From assembly GCA_002633005.1 (NCBI GenBank), contig NMRA01000104.1:806841-870840 (forward strand): 64,000 bases of DNA, read 5' to 3'. Under the pieces are notes generated by a model. The model ran no database searches, had not been told where the DNA came from, and was given only the letters and a program-made list of their open reading frames with translations. Numbering within the stretch: position 1 is the stretch's first letter; each line of letters opens with the position of its first letter. Below are positions 45,944-57,883 of this stretch, one piece after another. A program made the translations under genes and the position numbers. Source of the DNA: Phoronis australis. Taxonomy: Eukaryota; Phoronida; Phoronidae.

Positions 45944-47644
45944 ATGGCTACCAAATGCTCCACCTACAGTTTCCATACGTTGTTTCCCCGTTGGCGCCTT
46001 CTGCTGACAAATGTCGTCGGTCTTATGTATCTCAGTGCAGCACCTGTGTACACTCAAGACATTGCCAAGCAAATTTCAACAGTCGGGAACGCGTCCGCTA
46101 CATTGGCCGTGGACGGTGACACTGAAACGTGCACGCAGACGACTCTGGAGAGAAACCCTTGGTGGCGCCGTAGTTACTCGAAAAACAAAACTTTTATCGG
46201 ACTGACAGTAATAAACGGAAAATCCAACAACCTAAAACATCTTCATATATACTCAAAAGACGACATCGGCAAGAAATACCCGAAAAAACATTGTCGGTTT
46301 TCAAAAAGATTGTACCACAAAGGCGTCCCGAAGGGTGGCACACAATTTTTCCGCTGCAACGGGAAAAAACCTTCCGGCAAGCACCTTATTATTAGATTAA
46401 ACACCTTTCACGAGAAGGCCAACTTATCGCTTTGTGAAGTCCGTGTTAGTACCCAAGTTGCACATTCCAAGTCCCACAAACGTCCGACAACAACCACTAG
46501 TACGACGACAACTGTTCCCACAATACACCAGAAAGCGAAACACCAGTTAAACATGGTGACCATCCGGGATATGCCAAAGGTTGTACAAAATGTCCACAAG
46601 AACGTTAAACTGAGTTGTCTCGTGACAGTACCACCTCGGTTCCGCAACAGAACAATGGTCAGCTGGAGTCGAATTAGGGAAGATGGCCGACCGATTACGT
46701 TAACGCGAAACGGACAAATTGAAGCAGACTTTAACCCCATCCGATTCGGCAAGCCTAAATATGAGGTGCGGTTCACAAGCAATCCCTTTGGAACAAGTGA
46801 GGACAGATACTTGTTAAAAATCAACCGACTCTCGCTGAAAGACGGAAAATCATCGTATGAATGTCGAGCTCGTTGGCCGGGAAGCAAATTCGGTACTTCT
46901 AAACTGACCAAAATCAATGTTATTCAAAAAAGCTGCCGAATCCCGCTAGACAAAAAGTATACTGTTATGAAGGTTACCGACAACAAAACAATTCCTTTGT
47001 CCACTAACAGAACAGTTCCAGTAGGAACACGCCTGCGCTTCACATGTCCACATTTAATGGCTTGGTTCCCAAAATGGGAGGCATCGTTTGAAACCGAATG
47101 TTTTACAAATGGTACGGCTGGCTGGGTCACAGAGCGACACTGCCGCCCGGCATTCTGCTCAATCCACGTACCTCCAGCCAGTCACTACAGCGTATTACTC
47201 GTTTCGGAGAGGGGACGCCTACGATCGCCGAATCTCAACAAGTATATGGCGGTAGAGGACCGCGTCACCTTCAAGTGCGAGCCGGGTTACGCCTGGGACG
47301 CTCTGATGGTTACAAAGAGCAACTTGCCATGCCATCCGGCCAACTACACGCCGGAGTATAACTATGCCCATCTCGGCGAGTCCGAGGTTCCGCCTCTACC
47401 TCCACCTTGTAAACCGGCTAACTACTGCGCCATATTCTCAAACAAACAACCCAGAAACTATGATCTCCGTCATATCGACGAATCAAAAGCAGAAATAAAG
47501 CAAATATCGGTATTACAGAATGTGGTTGGATACGGCGCAGTGCTGCATTACGAATGTCGCAATGGGTACACGTGGAACAACAAGAAAAAGAAGGTTCTGA
47601 CATGTAACGCCAACTTTACGCTACCGCCACAATGCGCAAAGTAA
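45944..47644 (+). CDS. Secreted fucolectin-like / Ig / sushi (CCP) protein
   Basis: Single-exon 566-residue protein. Residues 1-38 contain a hydrophobic stretch (LLLTNVVGLMYLSAAP) consistent with a signal peptide. Residues 38-170 resemble an F5/8C-related fucolectin (eel-fucolectin/tachylectin-4) domain: ASATLAVDGDTETCTQT, WWRRSYSKNKTFIGLTVIN, RCNGKK and a closing LSLCEVRVS. A Thr-rich linker follows (181-191), then an Ig-like domain (203-328; C225, W241, YECRA with C307). Three CCP/sushi modules complete it (about 331-400, 405-489, 495-564), each with the Cys framework and FxC..GY/W features. The stop comes directly after the last module; no membrane anchor or protease domain is present. It is basic and secreted, probably a recognition or matrix protein; binding to fucosylated glycans is an inference from the domain. 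The start context GACATGGCT is acceptable. Confidence 0.87.
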   Translation: MATKCSTYSFHTLFPRWRLLLTNVVGLMYLSAAPVYTQDIAKQISTVGNASATLAVDGDTETCTQTTLERNPWWRRSYSKNKTFIGLTVINGKSNNLKHLHIYSKDDIGKKYPKKHCRFSKRLYHKGVPKGGTQFFRCNGKKPSGKHLIIRLNTFHEKANLSLCEVRVSTQVAHSKSHKRPTTTTSTTTTVPTIHQKAKHQLNMVTIRDMPKVVQNVHKNVKLSCLVTVPPRFRNRTMVSWSRIREDGRPITLTRNGQIEADFNPIRFGKPKYEVRFTSNPFGTSEDRYLLKINRLSLKDGKSSYECRARWPGSKFGTSKLTKINVIQKSCRIPLDKKYTVMKVTDNKTIPLSTNRTVPVGTRLRFTCPHLMAWFPKWEASFETECFTNGTAGWVTERHCRPAFCSIHVPPASHYSVLLVSERGRLRSPNLNKYMAVEDRVTFKCEPGYAWDALMVTKSNLPCHPANYTPEYNYAHLGESEVPPLPPPCKPANYCAIFSNKQPRNYDLRHIDESKAEIKQISVLQNVVGYGAVLHYECRNGYTWNNKKKKVLTCNANFTLPPQCAK

Positions 47645-49756
47645 TCGTGTTTCTGACTATTATGGAAGGTGTGCGAATAAGTTGGGTGAAAAACAAGAAC
47701 GATGGGACAGACCTGGCCAGTTTCACACTGCTTACATCACACGCACCTCCATCAACAAGTTTGCAGAGAGAAAGGGTGAACTCAGCTGCCTTGACCTTTT
47801 ATTTCGTGACCTACAGATTATTGGTTTTACTCTTTATAGCCAAGAGGTCAATTCAAAACCCTGAAAATATTGGTTTATATGTATTTTTATACTCTGGAAT
47901 AATTTGATATGAAAATACACAAAACTTATTTGTAGCTTATTGGTCTTCAACAGTCAAAACAAGTGTGGCGCAATAACAGCAATTCATTGAATACAAGTAT
48001 AACTATATTTCTCATAAACATGTATAGAGAAATGAGTATCCGGCTTGAGTAACAAATCTCATTTTAACACTGAGCCTGAGGAATCCATGCCTTACTACAT
48101 ACTATTACTACAAGTTTTTCAGAATACTATTGTACTATCACAGCTATCTGAAACAACAAGGAATAATTGTGTTTGCATCAGAATGAATCAAACGTTTGCA
48201 GATACATTTCATAATTTTATAGCATCACTGGAATTTAAACTATAATCACATCCTGAAATACCGCAATGCTACTCTGTTTCAGTGGTATTTACCCACAATG
48301 CTGCGCAAGGAACTCCTGCAACACTACTGGCATTTTGCACAAAAATCAGTTCATCATTTACCACTGTTTCGAGATCATCAGACTACAGTGATGCTCACCA
48401 CAACAGGTCAAGCCAAGGACAACTACTTATTACCCATCTGTTTCAATGTCATTTACCAAAACATACACCTTAAGTCCTAGTTAAGATCCCCTACCTGTCA
48501 ATTACAACAACAGGCCCCCATTACATTTATAGTCTGAGCTTAAACCGAAATCAACCAACATTTCATGAAATTCCTCAAGGTCATATAGGACCCAAAAATG
48601 TTCAAATCTGACAAACCTCGGGACATCACATCTCAGAAATAGCTGGTGAGATTCATATTAAACTTTCAGATACTATGCTTAAAGCAATGTTCTGCTTTCA
48701 CAAAAATAGCACTTTTATGAAAAAAACAAGATGCATAACTTGCCAAGGATATATTTTACAAAACTGTAACTGAGCGTTTTCGTGATTTGATCTTAAACTA
48801 AAGCAAATGTTATTCATTGTATTGTCTTACTATGAATGTACCTTTCTTCTTTGCAAAATTTTACAGCAAACCGAAAAAATGACTGATTGAAGTGTCAATA
48901 AAAATCACATTTTACAGAAAATGCGTACTTTTCCTAGATATTTGGGTATTTGTGCAGACTTGACAACGGGGTCCTAGTATCTTAAAGAACAAACGTAAGA
49001 CTGAAATTGGTCTAAGTTATCACCAAAAGTTAACCTGCTATGGAGTAGGCTACAGATCGCATTTTTGATCTAAACACCAAAAATTTATGAGTATCACCAC
49101 AGTAAGTTATCACAGAATAAATTTCGTTCATATTTTTTACAATATTTTACATTCAAATACCTTAAAACAATGTCCAATTGAAGATCATCTGGTTTCAAAT
49201 CGTGACTCAGCAAAGCACCTTAGAGACAATGCAGTGCGACTCACCTGCACGCCTGAGAGGATATTGTTACATATTAGCACTGTATCTATTAGCTGTATAG
49301 TGTCAATTATTTCTTATAGATGTCACTTCAGTAGGTGTGCGACTTTGACCTATAATATATGCTGGAAATGCACGTTTTTGCACACAACGGATTTTTTCCG
49401 GGCATACCAGGGTCTCCTCAAGTAAATGAGATTCCAATTGAACCGATGTCTCCAAAATGTTATTAATATAAATCCCTATGCTTGAATTACTGGACTTCAC
49501 ACATAATCTAGTTTAGTGTTTTTAAATTGATAAAAGGTGGCGAAAGCGTATTTGGTAAGCTCCCTATGGCGAACCTCAACTAAGTTAAGACTTAAGTTAC
49601 AATTTTGTCAAATTTTGGTCTAAATCTAGACAAATTTCTGCTTTTAATTATTCAGTAAATTTTCACGAAGCAGGCTGAAAAATCCCCTAGGTCCCTACCT
49701 GTCACACACCACAATACCCCCTAAGTCCCCCACTATCACCTAAAGGTCCTTGCCTG
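47645..49756. other. Intergenic stretch between sushi gene and SLC25A19
   Basis: Apart from the R1 copy at 48590, nothing gene-like is seen. The 3' UTRs of both converging genes should lie here, but no polyadenylation signal stands out. Confidence 0.4.
48590..48957 (+). repeat. Dispersed repeat R1, copy 4
   Basis: Shares 'acatctcagaaatagctgg', 'gagattcatattaaacttt', 'cagatactatgctt' and the terminal 'tagatatttgggtattt' with copy 1 at 14270. Confidence 0.5.
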
Positions 49757-50067
49757 TCAGCTGTCATTATGCCTGAGAACTAGAAGTCTACACGCCCCTT
49801 CATACACACTAAAGTGTAGGCCAGTACTGAGAGCTGCCTTCATCACACTGGGCATAGCTCCCTTGTACAAGCTGTGCACTCCCTCCCTCCTCACGACACC
49901 CACTAGACAGTCCAACAGTCCTCTGTACTGGCCAGTCTCACCAAATGGTCGGCGTGCCTCTTCAAAACCCTGCACTTGAAGCCTTTTCTTAAGGAGATCT
50001 AATGGGTATACAGCCATCTTAGCACACACACCCGCTGTAGACCCACACACCATAGCTTCCAGGTTTT
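49757..50067 (-). CDS. SLC25A19: SLC25A19 exon 5 with stop codon
   Basis: Acceptor TTGTGTCTCAG, phase 1. The exon encodes ENLEAMVCGSTAGVCAKMAV, the third carrier signature and the last helix (ALSTGLHFSVYEGACRLLV), ending in a stop at 49757. Confidence 0.93.
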
Positions 50068-53000
50068 CTGAGACACAAAAAAGCAAGTTTCGCCTTTGTA
50101 GAAAACATTAGAGTGAATGCAAATATATGCTCACTGTTTCTCCTTGCAAAAACAAAAACTACTACTGCAAATACTGTTGAGGCACAGTACAAGCCTCAAG
50201 TAATCAGACAAAATCATCGGGGCTTCCCTGTCATATTGGCTGGTCAGAAGCTGAATTCATTGTCATAGTCTTCCCTCATAACAGAAGGGGATGAACAGGA
50301 AAGTTAGAAAGGTATCTCAGCCATTTTCTAATTGGAATTTTGTCTCCATAATAGTGACTACCAGTCATTTTCATTGTTAATAGAATTAGTTGTCATGACC
50401 TGAAATGATATTCTGTCTGAATACTCTCGTCTTCAACAACATACAGCGGTCAATCGTCAACAATGACACACATAACAAATACATGCCACTAACATGTTAA
50501 CATTTATACAACTATAATATAATGAATCAGGAATGCAGCCAAATATCATACACAGGGTGTTCCAAAAATGTACTCACACTTCATGTCTAAAGTTGAAATT
50601 CAGTACCTGTGGATCAGACCCTGTGCCAGGGCCACTGTATGGTTACACCATTCTGTGAAAGTAGGTGCATAAGCCATCACATGCTCTCTTGCATGGGAAT
50701 GGCAAACAAACATGCTTTGGAGAACGAAAAAATTTCACGCAACACTACTGGAAACTCAAGAACACCAAGGCAGTGCAAACACGATCTTCTTCCCATTTAC
50801 GAGCACTTTGGTTTCAAGAAAAAAATTTTGAACACCATTTTATGAATTTAAAACCAGTAACCACGATGCCAAGTCAATAGACAATCCAATTATTCTCATT
50901 TGAACTGAAGACTGGATACATTTAATGAACTGTTATTACAAATTAGGTCAGAATAAGCTGTTACCTTTAAAGTAAACTTTTTGGCAAACAGGTTCCAAAA
51001 TTGTTTTCCATATCAATCGGAAAACTGAATAAAAGCCGAACTGCATGCCACTGTATGGTGCAATTTGAAGCAAAGATGGAACAAGACCTTTGTAGAATGA
51101 CCTGGCGCCCTCTGTTGAGTACATGGCTATGCACGCTTGGAGGTAGTTTCTGTAAATCTGAAGAAAAACAGATAATTGAACCATTAATTGTTTGTATACC
51201 AGCATTGTACAGTGCATGTCATCAGGCCCTCAAGCAGTAGATACTTGGCATTGTAAATACAAAATCCAGACTAATACAATACCTGACCACCCCGTAACTT
51301 GAGACAATGCCAAGCAGGGTCATTCATGGACTACGCCTCTGCTCCATTAGCACATGAAAAAGTAAAAAAGGCACAGGTGCGTTGAAGCAGTGTGCCCCCC
51401 CAGTCACATCTTTTAAAATGCAACAGTCTTCTAGTCAACTTAGTCAAGTAAAATATGACCCTTGGGGTTTCTGTTTCATATGTTAACATTTTAATCACAC
51501 TAAGTCTGGTCAGGAATAACCCTGGCCAACTGATAAAGAACTTGAGACAACTCTCCCCTTTTCAATTACCAACCCGAGATGACACCATGAGCCCAAAGTA
51601 ACCCCCGTTACACTAGGCAAAATGAAGACAATACCTGAGGACCGGATACCCACCCAAAACGTCCCTATCAGCTGCTTCTACAGGAGCCCTCTCCCCGGAA
51701 AGTGACCACGCACACACTGTTAAGATAGCTACAGAAGACATCACAGGTTTTGGCATTCGCAAGTCATGGCATTCGCTACACAGTATCCCACATGACACCA
51801 CTGAACATGTCTTTATTACAATAGACAACCAAGCTTAACAATAAATTATAATGTCAAATACCTTAGGTTCTCCTTGAGCAACGAATCTTGTGCGTAAGAC
51901 ATCAAAGGGCTGACAAATAACAGTGGCAGTGGAACCGGCCACAGTGCCACTGACAAAGTGAACAACGGGTTTTAAGAATTCTTTGGACACCGAATCTGGC
52001 ACCATCGGAGTCAAAGTTTTAGTCACAGCCTCAAATGTGGCAAACTGAAAAACAACAATACTCCACGATTATCCACACATCACCTATATTATAATACAAC
52101 TTCGTGCAGCAAACTTTGCCTGGGCAACACTGGTTTGGTGGATATCGGTGCTGCGTTCCTTTTTTAGCCCCACCAAATACCCAAACAGTTCCCTTGCACC
52201 ATTTTGGATGTGGTAATCTGCTAAACAACATTTTTTTGTGAAACTGTTGAACCTACATTTGTTAGACTATTTTCACTTTCACTCGTGACCATTATTTTGT
52301 TATGAATTGACTTATCCCACATTCTGTACGCGTGATGTGTTATGGTCATTTAGCACTCATTTGTTAATTAGGTGAATGTTCCTTGTGGAGATCCTGGTTT
52401 TCCACTTTTAAGTGATAAATAATATAATTATCTTTGAATAGCCTTACTTTTTCAGCTGAATTATGCCACAGCTCTGTTTACTGGTAACTTGGTGTGCGCC
52501 ATGTTTATTGTTTCTCAGAAACACAAATGAACAGCGCCAGCTTCAGAAAGAATGAACAACTACTAGAAAATGTCTGCTGCAAAGTGACCATTGATTGATT
52601 TTTGGCCAGAATTGTTGAATTTGATAGATTATGTCATTTGTATAATTAACAACCAAAAATATCAAACTTATGTTATCTGCTACTGAAATATGTAAATTCA
52701 ATTCAAAATCTCTACGTTAAGAAGTCAAATTTGGTGAACTGAGTCTGTTTTCCGTTGATGCGGAAAACCATGGTCGTGTTTAAAAATGTAAACATAAACT
52801 TTGCTACATGTTAGTTGCAGCAGCGCTAAAATTTTAATTTTTATGCAAAAGAACCCGAGACCAACTATTGGCACTTGAGAGGTAAACAGCCTTCTTTATA
52901 TGTAAATTTATAAATTCTGCTGACTTTTCTAACGTGAAGCACCTCTTCTTACACTTAAATGAGTAAGCCCTCTTACAAGTTTTAGATTGATATTTTTACT

Positions 53001-53917
53001 AGGCACTCAACATGAGCCTGCCACAAAAAAGCAAAACAAGAACTTTCACGAGAGTAATTAATAGCGAATGTGGTCTGAAAACAATTAGCGCCAACAAAGA
53101 GCGCTCACCTCCACAGCTCCATAGACACAGGACAAGAGCTGGGCTGACATGTGACCCTTCCATAGAGCAGTAACACCCTCCTCTTGTATGATGACAGTCA
53201 TAGCTTGTACAACACCTCGATACTTGGAATGGCAACTCCACTTGCTGATTGGTTCCAGCTGAAGCTGCAACACATTCACAGAAATTAGTCTGGGAACACG
53301 TCATATCCTGGTGTGAGCATTGTAAAAATGGCCAGTTGCAGATTTGAGCAACTGAATGAAGGACTACTTGTAAAAATTTGATTGCGGAAGTATTTGTTAG
53401 AGCTGGGAAGAGTTAAAGACATCAGTGGAATCCTAACGTTTTCATTTAAACGCAAATGATAATTTTAACAACATGTCCTTGTCGGTTTAATCAGTGTTGA
53501 TAAAAAACAACAATGAATTTAAATTGACTTGACAAGTTTCGGCATTTATTAAAACAACATCCTCAGAAGCAAAAACAGTGGCCACCTTGCTAGGCCCAAC
53601 AACAAGTAATGATTGCAGACACAGTCATTTAAAGGGGAATTTAACAGTAGACTAGACTAACAAAGATGATCTGTGGTGTTCCAGTTGCTTCTGGCGTATG
53701 GAGAGCCCATGGTATGATCACTGACCATGTCTACTGGGGCCACTGAGACTGTGGTACTGCAGCACAACTCTGTAAACTAAGTAGTTACCTGGAAACGGAT
53801 TTTTAGTACATCGAGTGGCTGAGTGAACAGCCGGGTGCACCCTCCAGCAGTCGCTCCTGCCACTCCATACTCCAGTGAGCTCAGTTTAACTGGACGAGCA
53901 GCATCATAACCGACCAT
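49757..53917 (-). CDS. SLC25A19: Mitochondrial thiamine pyrophosphate carrier, complete, five exons
   Basis: Five coding exons (972 nt, 323 residues; the human protein is of similar length) join with consistent phases. The start, MVGYDAARPVKLS, matches the conserved MVGYDP opening of this carrier. Each of the three SLC25 repeats has its PX[DE]XX[RK] signature: QPLDVLKIRFQ, QPFDVLRTRF and YPLDLLKKRLQ. The even-helix motifs FYKGL and LYKGA are also present. SLC25A19 sits in the inner mitochondrial membrane and imports thiamine pyrophosphate for matrix dehydrogenases. The gene is head-to-head with EIF3B. Its first exon and the start of exon 2 occur again at 56876-57579, probably as the other haplotype. 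Confidence 0.95.
50965..51157 (-). CDS. SLC25A19: SLC25A19 exon 4
   Basis: 193 bp, phase 0-1, acceptor TTTTTCTTCAG, donor AAAG|GTAACA. It encodes IYRNYLQACIAMYSTEGARS, then FYKGLVPSLLQIAPYSGMQF and a transmembrane stretch. Confidence 0.93.
51862..52044 (-). CDS. SLC25A19: SLC25A19 exon 3
   Basis: 183 bp, phase 0-0, acceptor TGTTTTTCAG, donor AAG|GTATTT. It encodes FATFEAVTK through the second carrier signature and FVAQGEPK. Confidence 0.93.
52045..53108. other. SLC25A19 intron 2, nothing further recognised
   Basis: AT-rich intron of about 1.06 kb with no additional exon or repeat that I could support. The shorter introns 1, 3 and 4 likewise hold no further exon. Confidence 0.5.
53109..53264 (-). 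CDS. SLC25A19: SLC25A19 exon 2
   Basis: 156 bp, phase 0-0. The acceptor is GTGTTGCAG and the donor GAG|GTGAGC. It encodes LQLEPISKWSCHSKYRGVVQ through LWKGHMSAQLLSCVYGAVE. A second AG six bases on would drop two residues; the family length favours the first. Confidence 0.92.
53789..53917 (-). CDS. SLC25A19: SLC25A19 exon 1
   Basis: ATG at 53917; 43 codons ending KIRFQ at a CAG|GTAACT donor, phase 0. It includes the first carrier signature. A second version with only synonymous changes lies at 57451-57579. Confidence 0.93.
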
Positions 53918-54554
53918 ATCTATTGCTGCACGTGGTGGTCTCTTCTAACCAGCTAACCCATCATCTCTGAAAAGACAACATGCTATTACATACACCAGCA
54001 ATTTCAGATAGGGAGAACTGGAGAAGGGGTTCCCAATAATGACGAAGCTGACACTGACATGGAAGTGTCACTCACCAGAATGATTAGGCCAAAAAAGCAT
54101 TACCCGGTCCTGGTCTGCGTGCATCAGCAGCTTCGCATTAAAACTAGAGCAAGCATAGCCTTGGTACAAAGCTGTATACTAAATATGACTACAATCTTCA
54201 TGGGCCAGCACTAACTCAAAGCCTAGACTTCAAACAGAGCCGCAGCCGGTAGTGAGGGAATTTCACCGCTGTTTTGTTGTTGAATTCTAAACCAAAGCGT
54301 TTTGGGTATTCTCTGCAGGAAACATGTCACATTGTAACAGATTCAGTTACTTGTTGTTCTCCATGCCTGTATTACTTACGAAGTATTGTATAAATGACAT
54401 ACAGGACACGACGCGTGGTACTCGACGAACACCGATCAACCTTATCCGCTTCGCAACATACGCAAGCGTACCCTGGTGGCCAAGTACAAAATCATACAGA
54501 AGTAAGGAAGAGTTCAGCTCCTGGGTAGAGCGACGACTGTGTCCAGTCCTGTAG

Positions 54555-54707
54555 CAGTGGCGGACTTAGAGGGGCCCAAGGGGCCATGCCCCTCCTAAAA
54601 TTCTCCCATATTAAATTTGGTAATTCGGGGTGTAAGTGTCTGACGGCCAAATTCCTGGCTAATACTCTGTCCCGCCACCCCAACTCAAAATCCTGGATCC
54701 GCCCCTG
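54555..54707 (+). mobile_element. Short TIR repeat R3 (copy in duplication unit 1)
   Basis: 153 bp from CAGTGGCGGACTTAG to GGATCCGCCCCTG, with imperfect inverted ends of the CAGNGGCGGA type seen in non-autonomous hAT-like elements. The inner words GGGAGAATTTTAG (reverse strand) and AGTATTAGCCAGG are shared with the element at 44497. Confidence 0.75.
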
Positions 54708-55499
54708 GTCGAGGTTTTGCAGCACTAGTTGCAGCAAAGAACAGACATTACGTGGTACGTTTTGTTTGAGTAGACTTGAGTACATGCAGCCGAAGTTTAT
54801 AAAGTGATTAACTCGAACCAGTCTTCAGCCTATCGTCGCACCGAAAGCTACTTAGACACCGGTCAGCGATAACCTGTGTCCGCCCATCCACGGAGTAAAC
54901 CGCGTGTTCATTATAAAATTTGCAAACAAATGCTTGCCGACTAAGCACGTTTTATGAATAAAACGGATAAAAAGGCTAATGTAGACGGCACACCCATATT
55001 AAAACCGCAAATGATTTCTTGTTTTTTCATTTCATTCTTTTATTCATATCACGACTACAGTCGAACGTATTACTAACGTTTTTCATAAGCTCATTCATTC
55101 ACACATTCCTATGAGAAAACCAACTAGTTTCCTATCTTAAGAGTGCAGTGCACCTCAGACCAGACAAAAGCCATAAATGGGTGAAACGTCCTATGTCACG
55201 GATTTGGATCATACTATGCGTTACAGTTTACTTTCTTATGTTATATTACTAAAATGTAGTTTAAACAACTCACTCTGATATGTAGTTTAAAAGTCGGGCA
55301 CATCAGTTTTCGCTCAAAATCAGTGACAAATTTTAACGTGAAATCTCATTTTTGTGTTATTGTAAAAATCATAGAAGCTACTGGACAGTGAAATAGTTTG
55401 TGTTATGGATTAACTCATCCATGGTCACATTAATAATAATAAATAGAAATTGGAAATATTGCCTGAAATTTCTAAGGATAACGGCGTCAAAGAAGCAAA

Positions 55500-55965
55500 A
55501 ACACAGAAAACTGATAACCATTCTTTACCCCGTTGTGAACAACAATTTCTGGGAATAGCATTTCAAGCATTTTTTCATGACGATCCTTGGAAAGAACGCA
55601 AACTGAAACGCGACTATTGTAATATCAGTTGAATTGAATGCAATCAACCTTGAGTAGTACAAGAGAACGTCTGTATACGTATGTATTTATCGGATAACGA
55701 TTCTTTACCCTGCATTGAGAACAACAACTCCGAGGAACAGTTTTCAAGCATTTTAGTTCTTGACGATTCTTGGAAAGAGTGTAATCTGAAACGCGACTGT
55801 TGTGATGCCGGTTGAATTAAATGTAACCAACCTTGCATGTATTTATCTGATGACGATTCTTTGCTCTGCATTCAGTACAACAATGCGATGCATAGTTTTC
55901 CATGCATTTTTTCATGACGATTCCTGGAAAGAACTCAAAGTGACACGCTTCGACACTCAGTAACA
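55500..55965. repeat. Three diverged tandem units of about 160-190 bp
   Basis: Units start near 55518, 55698 and 55854. Each has GATAACGATTCTTTACCC or a variant, AACAACAA, TTTTCAAGCATTTT, TGACGATTCTTGGAAAGA and AACGCGACT...GTTGAATT. The units are clearly diverged from each other. Confidence 0.75.
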
Positions 55966-56874
55966 GTAGCATAGAATATGCATTTGAAAACTGCACTTGT
56001 TAGATATTGTCACTCAACAGATGTTTGTATGCATTATATATGACTTTTATTCGCCAGTAAGGAAGTAAGAAAGTACGTGATCTAGTTTTTGAAATCCGGC
56101 ACATTCTCGTGTCTCTCATTAATGTCGGAAACTAAGGCAAAGAATTCTAGATCACGCATCCACGGGTATTTGTCCAGCCTATAAAACCTTTTCACGCCGG
56201 TGTTGCAGCCCTCAACCCAACACTTAATAATTCGTTAGCATAGGAAGAACTAATAGAGTAATGCTACCCAGAAAAACTTGAAGAATCAGACAACAACAAA
56301 TAAAAGTGAAAGTCCAGTGGCTCGAAAACGAGGCAGCAAATGTGCCTGACGAATGTTTACGGCATTGTGGGTAAATACAGCTAGATTCGAATGTCGTTGT
56401 GTAATCCGGGACTGCCCTATTGCCAAGAACCGCAAGTAAATAGTACTAACTGTATGTTTTAATTCTACTAGTTATATGCTTCGACCGTACAGTTAATAGC
56501 GGAAAGCGATTGAGAAACAATTCTAATAAACTTCAGCACTCAAGTAAATAACCCCGGCATGAATCCTGAAGGTTACTGGAGTGACTCCAACACTGACTTA
56601 TTCAGTTCTGACAGTGGCGTTATTTTGAACTCGGGAGACGATTTGTGTGCGTTAAAATATTGCCCTTCGTTATTCATAGGATTCACAAAGGATTGCAGGT
56701 GATACTCAAACATTATACTAAGACCGTAAGTTATTTTTAGAAATGCCATTGCTTGAGAGAACGCTTGTTAGCTGTCCCGCCGGTTTTCGGAGGTAGCGCA
56801 GCTTAGAAAACTTTAAAAAAGTCACTCAGCTACTTTGAAATTTGTACAGACATCTTAGCCGAGTACAGAAATTT

Positions 56875-56875
56875 N
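56875..56875. other. Single-N assembly gap between duplicate copies
   Basis: The N falls exactly where duplication copy 1 ends and copy 2 begins, which marks a contig join. Confidence 0.9.
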
Positions 56876-57579
56876 CAACACCTCGATATTTGGAATGGCA
56901 ACTCCACTTGCTGATTGGTTCCAGCTGAAGCTGCAACACATTCACAGAAATTAGTCTGGGAACACGTCATCCCCTGGTGTGAGCATTGTAAAAATGGCCA
57001 GTTGCTGATTTGAGCAACTGAATGAAGGACTACTTGAAAAAATTTGATTGCGGGAGTATTTGTTTGAGCTGGGATGAGTTAAAGACATCAGTGGAATCCT
57101 AACGTTTTCATTTAAACGCAAATGATAATTTTAACAACATGTCCTTGTCGGTTTAATCAGTGTTGATAAAAAACAACAATGAATTTAAATTGACTTGACA
57201 AGTTTCGGCATTTATTAAAACAACATCCTCAGAAGCAAAAACAGTGGCCACCTTGCTAGGCCCAACAACAAGTAATGATTGCAGACACAGTCATTTAAAG
57301 GGGAATTTAACAGTAGACTAGACTAACAAAGATGATCTGTGGTGTTCCAGTTGCTTCTGGCGTATGGAGAGCCCATGGTATGATCACCATGTCTACTGGG
57401 GCCATTGAGACAGTGGTACTGCAGCACAACTCTGTAAACTAAGTAGCTACCTGGAAACGGATTTTTAGTACATCGAGTGGCTGAGTGAACAGCCGGGTGC
57501 ACCCTCCAGCAGTCGCTCCTGCCACTCCATACTCCAGTGAGCTCAGCTTAACTGGACGGGCAGCGTCATAACCGACCAT
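56876..57579 (-). pseudogene. SLC25A19: SLC25A19 5' fragment (second copy, exon 1 and partial exon 2)
   Basis: Exon 1 is at 57451-57579 (ATG at 57579) with an intact donor; its differences from the first copy are synonymous (GAT/GAC, GCT/GCC, AAA/AAG). The first 55 nt of exon 2 follow at 56876-56930 and then break at the N. Intact coding with silent changes is what an allele would show; as assembled, this copy cannot make a carrier. Confidence 0.85.
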
Positions 57580-57770
57580 ATCTATTGCTGCACGTGGTGG
57601 TCTCTTCTAACTCCCTAACCCATCATCTCTGAAAAGACAACATGCTATTATATACACCAACAATTTCAGATAGGGAGAACTGGAGAAGGGGTTCCCAATA
57701 ATGACGAAGCTGACACTGACAAGTGTCACCACCAGAATGATTAGGCCAAAACTAGAGCAAGCATAGCCTT

Positions 57771-57883
57771 GGTACAAACACAGGCGTCCTCAGCTTCTGA
57801 TCGTCCCCAATACACTACATCTTGTAGTATTATATGTAGTGTATTGGGGACGATCAGAAGCTGAGGACGCCTGTGGGTACAAA
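57771..57883. mobile_element. 97-bp perfect foldback insertion with 8-bp target duplication
   Basis: The insert 57779-57875 has two perfect 42-bp arms (CACAGGCGTCCTCAGC... and its exact complement) around a 13-base loop at 57821-57833. GGTACAAA flanks it on both sides (57771-57778, 57876-57883). Copy 1 of the duplication has a single GGTACAAA and no insert, so this is a filled site beside its empty site. An 8-bp duplication is typical of hAT-, P- or Merlin-type transposition. Confidence 0.95.

Larger units (their letters stand above)
53210..56874. repeat. Large direct duplication, copy 1 (3.67 kb)
   Basis: Matches 56876-60610 nearly end to end, with scattered substitutions and small indels (roughly a few percent by eye). 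It carries the first 55 nt of SLC25A19 exon 2, intron 1, exon 1 and the upstream region, and ends abruptly at the N at 56875. The pattern fits two divergent haplotypes of one locus placed in tandem. A real tandem duplication with a truncated second gene is the alternative. Confidence 0.92.

Noticed and set aside
50560-50870. CAGGGTGTTCC-type transposon end with a possible helix-turn-helix ORF in SLC25A19 intron 4
   Set aside because: Only one end is visible and the translation has no firm motif.
57451-57579. A second functional SLC25A19 gene
   Set aside because: Only exon 1 and 55 nt of exon 2 exist; it stops at an N and matches the first copy as an allele would.
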